Positions 9,134 through 19,416 of a stretch of DNA of 64,000 nucleotides are shown here, one piece after another. The notes beneath the pieces were generated by a model, which did not search any database, had not been told where the DNA came from, and saw only the letters and a list, made by a program, of their open reading frames with translations. A program made the position numbers and the translations under genes. The first letter of the stretch is position 1; every line of letters starts with the position of its first letter. The stretch comes from Alteromonas genovensis (lineage in GTDB: Bacteria; Pseudomonadota; Gammaproteobacteria; Enterobacterales; Alteromonadaceae). The stretch spans positions 1 through 64,000 of the forward strand of contig NZ_JAAAWO010000001.1 of NCBI RefSeq assembly GCF_010500895.1, given 5' to 3'.

Positions 9134-9864
9134 TAACGCTTTTGCTCCATTGAAATTTGTTGCACTGATAAATTGATGAACTTGAGCGTTTAACAGTAGC
9201 CAGGCTTGGCGTTCTTGTATGCGTTCCTATTTGTGCTGTTATAAGTGTCGTTATTCACGTCGCTTATATGCACTGATTTTAAGCAATACATTGCACAACA
9301 AAGGCGCTATGCAAAGCGACTATTCCCGTCTACGCCCATTTTAAAAAAATGCGTTTCATGTTCGTAGGCTAAAAGCTCTTTTATCAGCGAGGAAGAAAGA
9401 ACATTATTTAGGGGTATAAGGAAAGTATTGAGCCTGTCCTCGAACCATTGATTTTATTGGTCTGTAGCTAATTAAATCGATACTTTAAATTTTTAGGGAT
9501 GAGACGCCAGAAAAAAAACACGTTGTATGTCGTAGTCGATAGATACGGCTGTACGTGAGAGACCTTGTGAAGAAATTTGGGAGCAAATCTGTGAGCCAAT
9601 TTGGTGGCATATACTTTGCTGCTCTCATCTATACAAAGGAGCAATGCTAGGCATGCTTGCTGTAAACAGCCCTACTGTAAACAGTCTTGCTGTAAACAGC
9701 CCTACTGTAAACAGCCCTACTGTAAACAGTCTTGCTGAGAGCAGTCTCTGGCAATAACTGACTTAGCTATAAATTGCCGGCTTATTACTACCTATTCGAC
9801 ACAGCGGCCGCGTGAGCAAGTATGCATTGGTATGTTGATTCATAAATTTCACCGAGGTGGTGTT
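9134..9864. other. Long intergenic region upstream of TSUP permease and LysR genes
   Basis: About 730 bp without a convincing gene between divergently transcribed units. It is AT-rich in the middle and carries the 15-bp tandem array at 9661-9750 described separately. I see no RNA gene or terminator. It probably contains the promoters of both flanking genes. Confidence 0.5.
9661..9750. repeat. Tandem array of 15-bp units containing CTGT-AA-ACAG dyads
   Basis: Five consecutive 15-bp units begin at 9661, 9676, 9691, 9706 and 9721; each starts TGTAAACAG and ends in CCCTAC or TCTTGC, alternating A-B-A-A-B. A sixth, degenerate unit (TGAGAGCAGTCTCTG) follows. With the C ending the previous unit, each repeat holds CTGT-N2-ACAG, a short inverted repeat. 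The array ends about 115 bp before the proposed LysR start. Confidence 0.9.
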
Positions 9865-10839
9865 GTGCATTCAAAACAGTTGGAATATTTTGTTACCGCC
9901 GCGAAGAAAGGCAGTATTGCGTCTGCAGCACGAGCGCTCAGTATTGCTCAACCTGCGGTGAGTCAGCAATTGGCAAGCTTAGAAAGAGAGATTAAAGCCA
10001 CCTTATTCAACCGCAGTTTTGCGGGTATAACTCTTACTGCTGCTGGCGAAATTTTCCTTACTCATGCAACGGCACTCTTAGAGCAAATGGATATTGCCAA
10101 AAATGCAGTAAGTGAGGAAAGTCACTCGCAAAATAGAGTGATTAAAATTGGCCTTATTCCCTCTATTGGAAATGTGGTCTCGCTGCCGCTGCTTACTGAA
10201 ATGGGTAAATCGAGTGAGAGATTAAAAGTAGAAATAAGTACAGGTCCTTCCTACACCATCAAAGACTGGCTTGAATCAAAGCACATCGATATCGCGTTAA
10301 CTTATCGAGAAGCTGTCGATGAAAAAAGCACACATGCTACCCCTTTGATTCAAGAAGAAATGCACCTGGTGTTTTCTGCATCTACTGAAAAGCGAGAATT
10401 TGAGTTTCTTCGTCATCGAGCAGAAGTTTCGTTTTGTGAGTTGCGGCAGGTTCCACTGCTCTCGCCGGGAAAAAAAGATTCACTAGGGCAGTTAATTGCG
10501 TATTACGAACAAAAAACAGGTGTAATGTTAAATCATGATCACGCTTATTCCGGACAATTAATGACAGGCTTGCGACAAGTTATTAATGGTGAAGGCGTAA
10601 TGATTCTGCCTACATCCGCTATTTTTCATCTTAAAGAGTCTGGCCTAGTCGAGTCAGTTAAAATAGTAGAGCCAGATATGCACCGCACGGTGTTCGCATT
10701 TACAGACAAAAATGCAGTTAAACAACGGCATATTCAACAAGCCTTGGGTACTATCAAAAAGGTGGTTAGCGCCGAATATGACCTTCAGCACTGGTGCGGC
10801 AAGCTTGAATTTGCCACATCAGTTACTAAGTGCAGATAG
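9865..10839 (+). CDS. LysR-family transcriptional regulator
   Basis: LysR-type regulator of about 324 aa. The N-terminal winged helix is clear (KQLEYFVTAAKKGSIASAA, then ALSIAQPAVSQQLASLE, FNRSFAGITLTAAGE), followed by a periplasmic-binding-protein-like effector domain. I prefer the GTG at 9865, because HSKQLEYF then starts as LysR proteins normally do and GAGG lies 7 nt upstream; an ATG at 9832 would add 11 residues. It converges on the EEP gene with 16 bp between stops. Its target is unknown; the TSUP-aminotransferase operon, divergent across 730 bp, is one candidate. Confidence 0.88.
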   Translation: MHSKQLEYFVTAAKKGSIASAARALSIAQPAVSQQLASLEREIKATLFNRSFAGITLTAAGEIFLTHATALLEQMDIAKNAVSEESHSQNRVIKIGLIPSIGNVVSLPLLTEMGKSSERLKVEISTGPSYTIKDWLESKHIDIALTYREAVDEKSTHATPLIQEEMHLVFSASTEKREFEFLRHRAEVSFCELRQVPLLSPGKKDSLGQLIAYYEQKTGVMLNHDHAYSGQLMTGLRQVINGEGVMILPTSAIFHLKESGLVESVKIVEPDMHRTVFAFTDKNAVKQRHIQQALGTIKKVVSAEYDLQHWCGKLEFATSVTKCR

Positions 10840-10855
10840 TGATGATAATTGGTTA

Positions 10856-11566
10856 TTAACCTTGTTCCGGTAATTCGATATCGATAAGCACAGGAAGATG
10901 ATCTGACATTACAGCGGTTTTCTTGTCCTTAACTTTGCCGTACTTCTGCACGCGAATATCACTTGATACCCATACTCTGTCGAGTGAAAAAACAGGGAAG
11001 CTACTAGGAAATGTCGCCCCCATTTTTTGCTGGTGTAGCAATGAATTTAAAGACGTAAACGCTTTTGAGAAAAACTGCCATTCGTTGAAGTCGCCGGCCA
11101 GCACCATAGGCGTTGGGTGGCGCTCTAACCGCTGTTCTAAATAGGTATGCAACAGCGAGAACTGAGATTTTCTCTCTTTTGTTTTAAGCCCTTTGTGCGT
11201 ATTTACCACTGTTAACGGGCCTTTTTCCGTTTGAAGTTCAACTAACTGAACATTTCGCGGTTGCCTACCGTCCTGACTTACATCCAATGTTTCTGTAGAC
11301 AAAACGTCAAAGCGACTCAACACTGCATTGCCGTACCACCCATCGGGCTCAGTAAGTGCCGGGGATGCAGTAAGACTAAACGCATTGTTGGCGCAGATAT
11401 CGTTAATATCCTGCGCCGTATCCCTGTCACTTGGACGGGTATCCATTTCCTGCAATAACACAATGTCAGCACCAAGTTGTGTTAGATACTGCCCAATCCT
11501 TTTGTAGTCATGCTGCTTATCCGTTCCTATGCCACCGTGAATATTATAAGAAACTATGCGGCACAT
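10856..11566 (-). CDS. Endonuclease/exonuclease/phosphatase (EEP) family protein
   Basis: A 236 aa EEP-fold metal-dependent phosphoesterase. Catalytic elements: SYNIHGG (Asn), LLQEMDTR (metal Glu), AVLSRF, VVNTHKG, LAGDFNEW (Asp/Asn pair) and the terminal SDHLPVLIDIEL (Asp-His). No signal peptide. The start overlaps the end of the phospholipase D/VTT gene by 13 bp, so the two are co-translated. Members next to PLD-type proteins are often annotated as endonucleases, but a phospholipid or phosphodiester head-group substrate is just as likely given the partner. Confidence 0.85.
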   Translation of the reverse strand: MCRIVSYNIHGGIGTDKQHDYKRIGQYLTQLGADIVLLQEMDTRPSDRDTAQDINDICANNAFSLTASPALTEPDGWYGNAVLSRFDVLSTETLDVSQDGRQPRNVQLVELQTEKGPLTVVNTHKGLKTKERKSQFSLLHTYLEQRLERHPTPMVLAGDFNEWQFFSKAFTSLNSLLHQQKMGATFPSSFPVFSLDRVWVSSDIRVQKYGKVKDKKTAVMSDHLPVLIDIELPEQG

Positions 11567-13761
11567 TCTTCACTCTCACTATTTTCCGATTGTTTATCAG
11601 ACGCATCGGCCTGTTTCTTCTGTTGATAATAGCGTGCAAATTTTTGCGAACCCCATATCAGAAACGCCCAAAGTAATATGCCTGCTACAAGGTAGCTAAT
11701 CGACTCAATAGAAGGGTTACGCCAAATCTGAGTAATCGAGTCTCCCACTAGGCCTTTTGCTATCATCGGTGGAAACATACCAAGAAAAGTCCCTACCAAG
11801 AATTGAAAGATACCGATGGATGAAATACCCGCCACCAGGTTCACTAAGCTGAAAGGGGCTACAGGCAACATACGTATAGCTGCAACACCTACTATGCCGC
11901 TGCGCTTAAGTTTTTCATCAACGGCAGCAACTTTCGGTCCACCCAGTTTTCGTAAGCCGGCATTGCCCGAAAGCTTACCAATACCAAACAGTATGGCCGA
12001 GCTTAACAATGCTCCCATCATCCCGTATACAGGGCCCCAAATAGGGCCAAAAATGGCTGCAACGGCGAGGGATAATACGGTCACAGGGAAAAAGAGAATG
12101 CCGCCTATTACATAAACAAGAAGCACAGTGGGTAGGGCAAAATAGGTGCCCCGACTTTCCTCTAAAAATGCATTGATGCTATCGGCACTTAGCCAAGAAA
12201 TAGATTGGCTAGCCCAAAACATAAGACCGCCAAGTACCGCCAATACGGTTAAGCCGATGGCTATCATTATACTGCGGCGTCTTGGGTTTCTAGCAGGTGT
12301 TACAGCGCCGCCTAACGTGGGAATAGAAATAAGCGGCTCTTCGGGGTCTGACAATGATCGAAAAAGATTGTTACTCGACTGCTCAGTAAATATTTCATCT
12401 CGCACTTCAGTTAAAACGTACCCGTGTGCGATTTGGCCGCGCATAAGGGCGTCAACAGGCTGTGACTCTTTAAGAATCGTTTCCATGTCTTCTATCGTTC
12501 TGCCCGTATGCTCTGCTAAAAGGTCATTTCTCACATGGGCAATGCTTTGTCTATTTTGAGGTGTGTTGCCAAACAGTATGGTGTCAATTTCAGTATCTAA
12601 GGTCATTGAGCGGTTGCTCAAATTTGATGAGCCAATAACGAGATACTTATCATCAATGGTCATTACCTTTGAATGAATACGCTTGTATGCTCTGCGGCCT
12701 TGCATATCTTCAATAGACGAGTAGGTAACTTTTACTCGCTCAGGAGCGATACCTTTTTCTAAGATAGATTTAAACTGTATTCTACTGGCCCAGAACGCTT
12801 CACATTCAAACTTTCCCTTTGGCTCGTAAGAACTCACAATACATACGCTCAAGTCAGGCTTTAATTTTAGCTGCTTATTTAATGCTTCTGCAATTTCTTG
12901 GCGGGTGGTGAACTGATTCTCAATATAGATAATCGATTCAGCTTCGTTGATGAGGTCGAGCAGCATGTTGCGCACTTCTTGCGCGGGCTCTACTTCATCC
13001 ATAAATGGGATGGTTCTAGCAAGTGCACACTCAACATTCTCAAAAATCGGCGGATAATCTTGCGGCCACGATGGTGGGATAGGCGCATCTATACTTACAT
13101 TTGCATCTTCTCTCACCATAATGGGCGTTTCGTTTGCTACTCGCTGCCATCTCCAACGAACGAGTTTAGAGAAGTCGGCCACTACAGGGCCACTTGATAC
13201 CATTTGAACGTCATGCAGGGGGCCATACTCGCCATCTGGTCCGTCACGCTCTTCAGACACAACAGGATGATCCCTTGTATCCCAACGGTTGGTTGAAACA
13301 TCCATTCCGCCAGAAAAAACCAACTCATCATCAACAAGTACAATTTTTTGATGCTGACTTCCGCCCATTGGAATGGTGTCGTCGAGTTCGGTTTTTACAT
13401 TGTCAGGGGTTTTTTCATCCCACGCCTCTTTTGCCCACATTTCTCGTTGAGCAAAAAATGCCAATGAAGAGTCCCAGCGAAGCAAGTAAATCTTCATGTC
13501 GGGGTTTTGTTCAGCTTTCCATTTTAGCAAGTCGCTTATTCTACTTGGCGCTTCGCTTTGTTCTTCATCTTCACCACGCAGGAGGCGAATTCGACTATCG
13601 ATGTCCCAGCCAACGATAAAAATGCTGTGCTTTGCTTTGACAATCGCACTGTGCAACGCTTTGTAATAATTCCCGCAGTCAATCAAGGGCGCAGCAAAAG
13701 TGGCATTGCTTTTTACCCAACAGTTTTCACCCGGTTCAAATATATTATTTTGCGATGTCAT
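11554..13761 (-). CDS. Phospholipase D-like protein fused to a VTT (TVP38/TMEM64) membrane domain
   Basis: A 735 aa two-part protein. Residues ~1-480 form a phospholipase D/cardiolipin-synthase-type module with two HKD motifs: QHQKIVLVDDELVFSGGMD (about residue 138) and IHSKVMTIDDKYLVIGSSN (about 363). Residues ~500-720 hold several transmembrane helices with the VTT/DedA-like signature (GGILFFPVTVLSLAVAAIFG, then AIRMLPVAPFSLVNLVAG). Likely a membrane-bound phosphatidyl transferase or hydrolase coupled to a lipid-scramblase-like domain. The next gene, an EEP hydrolase, overlaps it. The C-terminal tail is Ser/Glu-rich. Confidence 0.9.
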   Translation of the reverse strand: MTSQNNIFEPGENCWVKSNATFAAPLIDCGNYYKALHSAIVKAKHSIFIVGWDIDSRIRLLRGEDEEQSEAPSRISDLLKWKAEQNPDMKIYLLRWDSSLAFFAQREMWAKEAWDEKTPDNVKTELDDTIPMGGSQHQKIVLVDDELVFSGGMDVSTNRWDTRDHPVVSEERDGPDGEYGPLHDVQMVSSGPVVADFSKLVRWRWQRVANETPIMVREDANVSIDAPIPPSWPQDYPPIFENVECALARTIPFMDEVEPAQEVRNMLLDLINEAESIIYIENQFTTRQEIAEALNKQLKLKPDLSVCIVSSYEPKGKFECEAFWASRIQFKSILEKGIAPERVKVTYSSIEDMQGRRAYKRIHSKVMTIDDKYLVIGSSNLSNRSMTLDTEIDTILFGNTPQNRQSIAHVRNDLLAEHTGRTIEDMETILKESQPVDALMRGQIAHGYVLTEVRDEIFTEQSSNNLFRSLSDPEEPLISIPTLGGAVTPARNPRRRSIMIAIGLTVLAVLGGLMFWASQSISWLSADSINAFLEESRGTYFALPTVLLVYVIGGILFFPVTVLSLAVAAIFGPIWGPVYGMMGALLSSAILFGIGKLSGNAGLRKLGGPKVAAVDEKLKRSGIVGVAAIRMLPVAPFSLVNLVAGISSIGIFQFLVGTFLGMFPPMIAKGLVGDSITQIWRNPSIESISYLVAGILLWAFLIWGSQKFARYYQQKKQADASDKQSENSESEECAA

Positions 13762-14012
13762 TGCGTTACCCTCTGACTAATTACTTTTTCTAACAAGTGA
13801 CGGTTGCAGAAATCATTCCGTTTACTGTTAGTCTAAAATAATTAAACAAATGACTGTTTTTATTGAAATTAATATTATTCCTAGGTGTTTAGGTGATCTG
13901 CGTTTACGGTAAAGTTTTGTAATAATTTCACGCTGTTGAGCGTATTTTCGTTCGCGCAAACCAATTTCTTCGTCTATAAACTTCTTTGGTCAAATATCGG
14001 AGATTTACAGAG

Positions 14013-15755
14013 ATGGCGTTTTTTTCCCGTGAAAATGCGGCTAAACAAGCATTATCCCAGTCAATACTTGCGGTTGTAACGATAGATGAAAATAATAATA
14101 TAACGTTTTACAACGACGCTGCGTCGCAGTTATGGGGGTACGCTCCCTCTGAAGTACTGGGCAAAAACATTAAAATGCTCGTACCAAGAGAGCATCAGTC
14201 AAATCACGACAGCTATGTGAATACCCACCGTAATACGAATGTGAACAAGATAGTTGGTAGCTCTCGAGAAGTAGAGCTTGAGACTAAGTCTGGGCAGCGG
14301 ATATGGGTGCAATTAGCACTTTCCCAGGTCATCGTTGGTGGAAAGAAACACTACACCGCATTCGTACGGGACGTTACAGAAGAACGCGAAGCTCGAGAAA
14401 TTGTAGAGCAAACCCTAGAGCAGGCCCTTGATGCTGTGGTGTGTATTAATGAACGCAACGAGGTGACGTTGTTTAACGCATCGGCTGAAAAGTTTTGGGG
14501 ATATCGTCGTGAGGAAGTGATTGGGAAAAACGTCAAAATGTTGGTTCCCCAAGCCATTCAGGCAAACCACGACAACTATGTGAACGCAAACAGAGAGACC
14601 GGACAGGATAAAATTGTTGGTACTAGTCGTGAAGTACGGGTAGAGCGAAAAGACGGTAAAGAATTATGGGGCAGACTGTCTCTTTCTAAGGTTCGGCTAG
14701 CAGATAGAACGCTGTATACCGCATTTGTGAGAGACGTTACTGAAGAAGTAGAGCAACGTGAATTACAGCGCATGCTATCTTTAGTTGCTAATGAAACGGA
14801 TAACGCGGTTATTATTTCAAACGCCGATGGGCTAATTGAGTATGTTAACAACGGCTTCTATCGTCTTACAGGCTGGAGCTTAGACGAGGTTAAGGGTAAA
14901 AAACCAGGTTCGTTCTTACAGGGCGAAGAGACCGACCACAGAACCGTAGACGTTATTCGGCAGAAGCTTAAAAATCGCGAGGCGTTTTACGATGAAATCC
15001 TCAACTATCGCAAAGACGGCTCACCTTACTGGACGTCACTGTCTATCAATCCGGTTTTTAACGAAGGCCAGTTAGTTAACTTTATTGCCGTTCAGGCCGA
15101 CATCACTCGCGTTAAACAAATGGCCCTCGACTTCACGAATAAACTCAATGCTATTGGTAGTGCGCTAGTGCTATTAGAAATGGAACCAGATGGTAAATTA
15201 ATAGAAGCTAATAAATTACTCAAAGAGACTATTAAAGGTGCTTACGATTCTAAAGATTTTGCACGAGAGCTCATGTCTCGCCTTACCACTGAGGATTTAT
15301 CGCAGCTGAATTCAACCGGCTTTGTATCTAAGATTTTAGAGTTTAAGAACAATGACAAATACTTAGCGTTTGACGCCAGAGTAAGTGCATTGAAAAACTT
15401 TAATGGGCAAATTACCCGTTATGTATTTTTTGCCATCAATGTGTCTTCTCGCAAACAAGCGGTTAACGATACACAAGGGGCAATGCAAGAACTACTCACT
15501 ACAAGTCAGACCATAAGCACTATTGTCGGTACCATTAACTCTATATCGGAACAGACAAATCTACTGGCGCTGAACGCAGCTATTGAAGCAGCGCGCGCCG
15601 GTGAGATGGGAAGGGGCTTTGCAGTGGTTGCTGATGAAGTAAGAACCTTAGCCGGTAATTCTCAATCCTCATCAAATGAAATCGATAATCTTGTTAAAAC
15701 GACGGTGTCAAAAATTGAGGAACTCGCTAAATTAATTAAAGGCATTGACGGATAA
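14013..15755 (+). CDS. Cytoplasmic methyl-accepting chemotaxis-type protein with three PAS domains
   Basis: About 580 aa. PAS 1 (about residues 10-120) and PAS 2 (about 130-245) are recent tandem copies, sharing GKN(I/V)KMLVP, IVG(S/T)SREV and [14 protein letters not shown] 3 (about 255-370) is of the aerotaxis type ([12 protein letters not shown]); a fourth degenerate PAS-like part follows. The C-terminus has the conserved signalling hairpin tip ([33 protein letters not shown]). No transmembrane helix or HAMP is present, and the protein ends about 35 residues after the hairpin, so the usual adaptation helices are short or missing. ATG at 14013 has GGAG upstream; a TTG at 13986 is less likely. 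Perhaps a redox or light sensor. Confidence 0.87.
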   Translation: MAFFSRENAAKQALSQSILAVVTIDENNNITFYNDAASQLWGYAPSEVLGKNIKMLVPREHQSNHDSYVNTHRNTNVNKIVGSSREVELETKSGQRIWVQLALSQVIVGGKKHYTAFVRDVTEEREAREIVEQTLEQALDAVVCINERNEVTLFNASAEKFWGYRREEVIGKNVKMLVPQAIQANHDNYVNANRETGQDKIVGTSREVRVERKDGKELWGRLSLSKVRLADRTLYTAFVRDVTEEVEQRELQRMLSLVANETDNAVIISNADGLIEYVNNGFYRLTGWSLDEVKGKKPGSFLQGEETDHRTVDVIRQKLKNREAFYDEILNYRKDGSPYWTSLSINPVFNEGQLVNFIAVQADITRVKQMALDFTNKLNAIGSALVLLEMEPDGKLIEANKLLKETIKGAYDSKDFARELMSRLTTEDLSQLNSTGFVSKILEFKNNDKYLAFDARVSALKNFNGQITRYVFFAINVSSRKQAVNDTQGAMQELLTTSQTISTIVGTINSISEQTNLLALNAAIEAARAGEMGRGFAVVADEVRTLAGNSQSSSNEIDNLVKTTVSKIEELAKLIKGIDG

Positions 15756-15764
15756 GACCCGCCG

Positions 15765-15794
15765 CGGCGTGTTAAGCACGCCGTTTTTGTTTTT
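15765..15794 (+). terminator. Rho-independent terminator after the PAS chemoreceptor gene
   Basis: Perfect 7-bp stem CGGCGTG/CACGCCG with a five-base loop, followed by TTTTTGTTTTT. It starts 10 bp after the stop codon. Confidence 0.92.
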
Positions 15795-16113
15795 ACTTCT
15801 TTTAACAGGTAAGCAAGGAAAAGCAAATCACATTCATGCGTAACCCAGTCGTACTAATCTGTAAACGATAATCTCGATTAAAATGTGAGAATGATGCGAG
15901 TCATTGCGTTGGTTTAACTGTAACTTCATGATATTTAATAATAAATTTATTGATTGGAAAATACTATTAGGTGAATCCAATTTATTAACTATCGCAAGCG
16001 GAAACTTCTGACTATCTTTATCGTCGTTGAAAGTAAATGATTTGTTAATTGAATTTCGAAAGAAGAATTGTCTTCATTCGTTTTGATACAACTAGCACCA
16101 ACGGGATGAAAAT
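15795..16113. other. AT-rich upstream region of katG
   Basis: About 320 bp with no gene. It should contain the katG promoter. I looked for an OxyR-type ATAG-N7-CTAT pattern and found only two CTAT elements 25 bp apart (15964 and 15989), which is not the expected 22-bp phasing, so no regulator site is called. Confidence 0.4.
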
Positions 16114-18414
16114 ATGACCATGATAAGGTTTAAAAAAACAACGCTATCTGCACTAGTAGCATTATCGTTAAGTGCAACAGGCGCCATTGCTAATCAAGAA
16201 ATCAGCAAGCCAGCAGGCGCTAAAGGCACTGGAATGTCCAAACCATTCCAAGCTAAGACCAACCAATTCTGGTGGCCAGATCAACTAGACTTATCTGCGC
16301 TTAGAGACCACGACAGCCGGTCAAACCCCCTTGGTGATGATTTTAACTACGCAGAAGCGTTTTCAAAATTGGACTTAGACCAAGTAAAAGCAGACGTTAA
16401 CGAATTGCTGACCACGTCTCAAGACTGGTGGCCAGCAGATTACGGTAACTATGGTCCGTTCTTTATTCGTCTTTCTTGGCACAGCGCAGGTACCTACCGC
16501 ACATTAGACGGGAGAGGCGGCGGTGATGGCGGTCAAATGCGCTTCAACCCGCTTAACAGCTGGCCAGATAACGGTAACCTCGATAAAGCACGTCGCTTAC
16601 TATGGCCAATTAAGCAAAAGTACGGTGAAAGCCTTTCATGGGGTGACCTAATGATACTTGCTGGTACCGTAGGTATGGAAAACATGGGCTTTGACACATA
16701 CGGGTTTGCAGCCGGTCGTACAGACGACTGGGAGCCGGACATGGTGTACTGGGGTCCAGAAGTGGAAATGCTGGCAAGTGATCGTGAAGAGCGCGATGGC
16801 GAGCTAAAACGTCCTTTAGGCGCAACGCACATGGGCCTAATTTATGTAAACCCAGAAGGCCCTAAAGGCGTTCCTGATCCTATGGGCTCGGCGAAAAACA
16901 TTCGAACTGCGTTTAAACGTATGGCGATGAACGACGAAGAAACTGTAGCGCTAATCGCCGGTGGTCACACCTTCGGTAAAATGCACGGTGCACACAAACC
17001 TGCCGATTGCCTAGAAGGCGAGCCGGGTGCTGCGGGTTTAGAAGAGCAAGGTTTAGGTTGGAAAAACAACTGTGGCAAAGGGCATTCGGAAGATACAGTA
17101 ACCAGTGGTTTGGAAGGAGCTTGGACACAGGCGCCAACTCGCTGGACTAGTTTGTATCTGTCAAACTTGATGGGCTTTGAGTGGAAGCAAACGCGCAGCC
17201 CAGCAGGTGCAGTGCAGTGGATCCCTAAAGACGAATCTGCCCATCAATCTGTTCCAGATGCACACGTTGAAGGCAAAAAGCACGCGCCAGTGATGACCAC
17301 TGCCGACCTTGCATTAAAATACGACCCTGAGTACCGCAAAATTGTGGAACGCTTTTTAGCAGACCCTAAAGAGTATCAAACTGCATTTGCGAAAGCCTGG
17401 TTTAAACTTACGCACCGCGATATGGGGCCGAAGGCTCGCTACTTGGGTAACGATATTCCAGAAGAAAACTTCACTTGGCAAGACCCGGTGCCAGTTGCAG
17501 ATTACAAAGCCATTTCAGCGGATGATGTGAAAGAGTTGAAAGGCGAAATTTTAGATACGGGTCTTTCAATCCAAGAGCTTGTTAAAACAGCATGGGCTTC
17601 TGCAGCTAGCTTCAGAGCTTCAGATTACCGTGGTGGTGCAAACGGTGCACGCCTAGCGCTTGCGCCTCAAGCAAGTTGGGAAGCGAACGAGCCAGAATTG
17701 GTGAAGTCGGTTATCGCTAAGCTTAAAGAAGTGCAAGACGACTTTAATTCTCAAATGTTTTCGAAAAAGAAAGTATCGTTAGCCGATTTGATTGTTATCG
17801 GTGGCGCTGCCGCTATAGAGAAAGCAGCATCGAATGCAGGTGTTAGTGTAGAAGTGCCTGTTGTTGTAGGCCGTACCGACGCCACGCAAGAGCAAACAGA
17901 TGTGAATGCTTTCTCATTGCTTGAGCCAACAGCAGATGCATTTAGAAACTACTACGATGCAGAAGCAAGCTATCGCTCGCCAACTGAAATGCTAGTAGAC
18001 AAAGCAGATCAGCTAAGCTTGACTGTGCCAGAGATGACGGCACTTATCGGTGGAATGCGTACACTTGGCGCTAACACTGGAAGTAGCAAGCACGGCGTAT
18101 TTACGGACAACGTTGGCGCGTTAAGCAACGACTTCTTTGTTAACTTGCTCGATATGTCGACTAAGTGGAGAAAGACCGATGATCCTGCTGTTTACGAAGG
18201 CGTAGATCGCAGCTCAGGTGAAGTGGTATACACAGGTACGCCAGTTGATCTTGTGTTTGGTTCAAACAGTGAATTACGCGCAGTTGCAGAAGCTTATGCT
18301 TATGACAATGCCAAAGAGCGCTTTGTTACTGACTTTGTCGATGCATGGACAAAGGTGATGACGTTAGACAGATTTGACTTGCGTCACGATGTCACCGCAA
18401 AGCTAGAAATGTAA
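16114..18414 (+). CDS. katG: Catalase-peroxidase KatG with signal peptide
   Basis: Bifunctional heme catalase-peroxidase, 766 aa. N-terminal half: distal [10 protein letters not shown] (about 120-129), Tyr of LIYVNPEGP (about 245) and Met of RMAMND (about 270), which with the distal Trp form the KatG Met-Tyr-Trp adduct, and proximal heme His in [11 protein letters not shown] (about 284). The inactive C-terminal duplicate follows. Residues 1-27 are a Sec-type signal peptide ([22 protein letters not shown]), so the enzyme should act in the periplasm, like KatP/KatG2 forms, and remove external peroxide. It is monocistronic with its own terminator. Confidence 0.96.
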   Translation: MTMIRFKKTTLSALVALSLSATGAIANQEISKPAGAKGTGMSKPFQAKTNQFWWPDQLDLSALRDHDSRSNPLGDDFNYAEAFSKLDLDQVKADVNELLTTSQDWWPADYGNYGPFFIRLSWHSAGTYRTLDGRGGGDGGQMRFNPLNSWPDNGNLDKARRLLWPIKQKYGESLSWGDLMILAGTVGMENMGFDTYGFAAGRTDDWEPDMVYWGPEVEMLASDREERDGELKRPLGATHMGLIYVNPEGPKGVPDPMGSAKNIRTAFKRMAMNDEETVALIAGGHTFGKMHGAHKPADCLEGEPGAAGLEEQGLGWKNNCGKGHSEDTVTSGLEGAWTQAPTRWTSLYLSNLMGFEWKQTRSPAGAVQWIPKDESAHQSVPDAHVEGKKHAPVMTTADLALKYDPEYRKIVERFLADPKEYQTAFAKAWFKLTHRDMGPKARYLGNDIPEENFTWQDPVPVADYKAISADDVKELKGEILDTGLSIQELVKTAWASAASFRASDYRGGANGARLALAPQASWEANEPELVKSVIAKLKEVQDDFNSQMFSKKKVSLADLIVIGGAAAIEKAASNAGVSVEVPVVVGRTDATQEQTDVNAFSLLEPTADAFRNYYDAEASYRSPTEMLVDKADQLSLTVPEMTALIGGMRTLGANTGSSKHGVFTDNVGALSNDFFVNLLDMSTKWRKTDDPAVYEGVDRSSGEVVYTGTPVDLVFGSNSELRAVAEAYAYDNAKERFVTDFVDAWTKVMTLDRFDLRHDVTAKLEM

Positions 18415-18431
18415 TTAAACACTAAGCAGTA

Positions 18432-18462
18432 AAAAACGGGGCGTTAGCCCCGTTTTCCTTTT
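18432..18462 (+). terminator. Rho-independent terminator after katG
   Basis: Stem AACGGGGC/GCCCCGTT with loop GTTA, preceded by an A-run and followed by TTTTCCTTTTC, 18 bp after the katG stop. Confidence 0.92.
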
Positions 18463-18670
18463 CTAGAACAATATAATTTTTCTAAAACCTATGTTCTTTC
18501 TAAAACACAGTGCTGCTTTTCAAACGGTGTATTCTGGTTTCAGTTGACCCGCTTTACAGCTAAATGCATGATAGTTACGATTATCATCAATTTATTTAAG
18601 GCCTGTGTTATTAATAGGTCGAAGATAGCACTGCATCCGGTGCGTTTGGTAGTTAACAGGCAATAAATTT

Positions 18671-19156
18671 ATGACAAGCCCACAGCGTACGCTCGTCGCG
18701 CTAGACATGTTGAGTGACGATATAAATCTACTGAACGACTCACAAGTTAACAGTGAACTTCATTTCAAATTACTCAGCGATTTCTTAGTACAGCTCAATC
18801 AATTAAACGATAGTGTGCAGCTAGAATCGGAAGCTGCAATGAAACGCCTCTTTGTCGGCTCTCTTTTTGAACAAGCCATTGGCCGTAAATCCATGGTCAC
18901 GGTATACATGAAACTGTTGAATTATGTACTTACCGCATGGGACGCAACCCTCAAAGCCGATGCAATTATTAACGATAACTTTGATAACAATGCGGATGTT
19001 CGCTTAGAGCTTTTGCAAGTGAAGGCAATAAAGGCTAAATCACAACTAAAAACAGTGGCCTCGGCTATGGGCAAGCAAGACTATGAGGCGTTTTGCAGCT
19101 TACTAGGGCTTACTGCTGATAAGTGGCAGTGGGACACACTGCGCGCCCGCTTTTAA
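18671..19156 (+). CDS. Hypothetical protein, helical, 161 aa
   Basis: I do not recognise the family. The protein is soluble, predicted largely alpha-helical and acidic, with no signal peptide or membrane segment and no cysteine-rich motif. Leu-rich amphipathic stretches (NSELHFKLLSDFLVQLNQLN, MKRLFVGSLFEQAI, LLNYVLTAWDATLKADAII) suggest a helical bundle. The stop is followed within 50 bp by the palindromic repeat element. Base composition matches neighbours, and reading-frame length plus position support a real gene, though the ribosome binding site is weak (AACAGG). Confidence 0.65.
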   Translation: MTSPQRTLVALDMLSDDINLLNDSQVNSELHFKLLSDFLVQLNQLNDSVQLESEAAMKRLFVGSLFEQAIGRKSMVTVYMKLLNYVLTAWDATLKADAIINDNFDNNADVRLELLQVKAIKAKSQLKTVASAMGKQDYEAFCSLLGLTADKWQWDTLRARF

Positions 19157-19203
19157 GTCTGTAGCGCGCAGGTAACAATGTTATAAACCAGATCTATATA
19201 AAT

Positions 19204-19401
19204 AACCTGAATCCTGTTTAAGAAACGGCGCTCAGCACCACTAGAAACGCGAATTGCTGCGTTGCAAAAGCAAGTAATAGAACAACTATTACGTGACTTT
19301 TGCGCCTTGCACTTCGCATTTCGAGCAGTACTGAGTTTGAAATTTTAATTTATATTTTATAGAACAAATGCTTGCACCATTCTTTAAACAGGATTCAGAT
19401 T
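19204..19401. repeat. Long imperfect palindromic element (MITE-like) between convergent genes
   Basis: Outer arms 19204-19224 and 19380-19401 are inverted copies of AACCTGAATCCTGTTTAAGAA with one inserted base and one mismatch. Inside, two ~50-bp arms (19231-19280 and 19286-19335, roughly 80 percent complementary by eye) meet at the loop AACAA. A 44-bp AT-rich segment (19336-19379) is present on the right side only. The whole can fold into a very long hairpin. It contains no ORF and separates the stops of the 161 aa gene and the MscS gene, so it may also end transcription both ways. Confidence 0.85.
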
Positions 19402-19416
19402 ACCTAGAGCCAAGCG

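Noticed and set aside
8862..9176. Plus-strand open frame opposite the TSUP gene
   Set aside because: Antisense shadow of a well-supported membrane protein; composition Pro/Thr/Ala-rich as expected from antisense.
9661..9750. Possible CRISPR array
   Set aside because: Units are 15 bp and directly adjacent, with no unique spacers and no cas genes.
15964..15992. Possible OxyR site upstream of katG
   Set aside because: Only two CTAT elements at 25 bp instead of the required spacing; remaining half-sites are absent.
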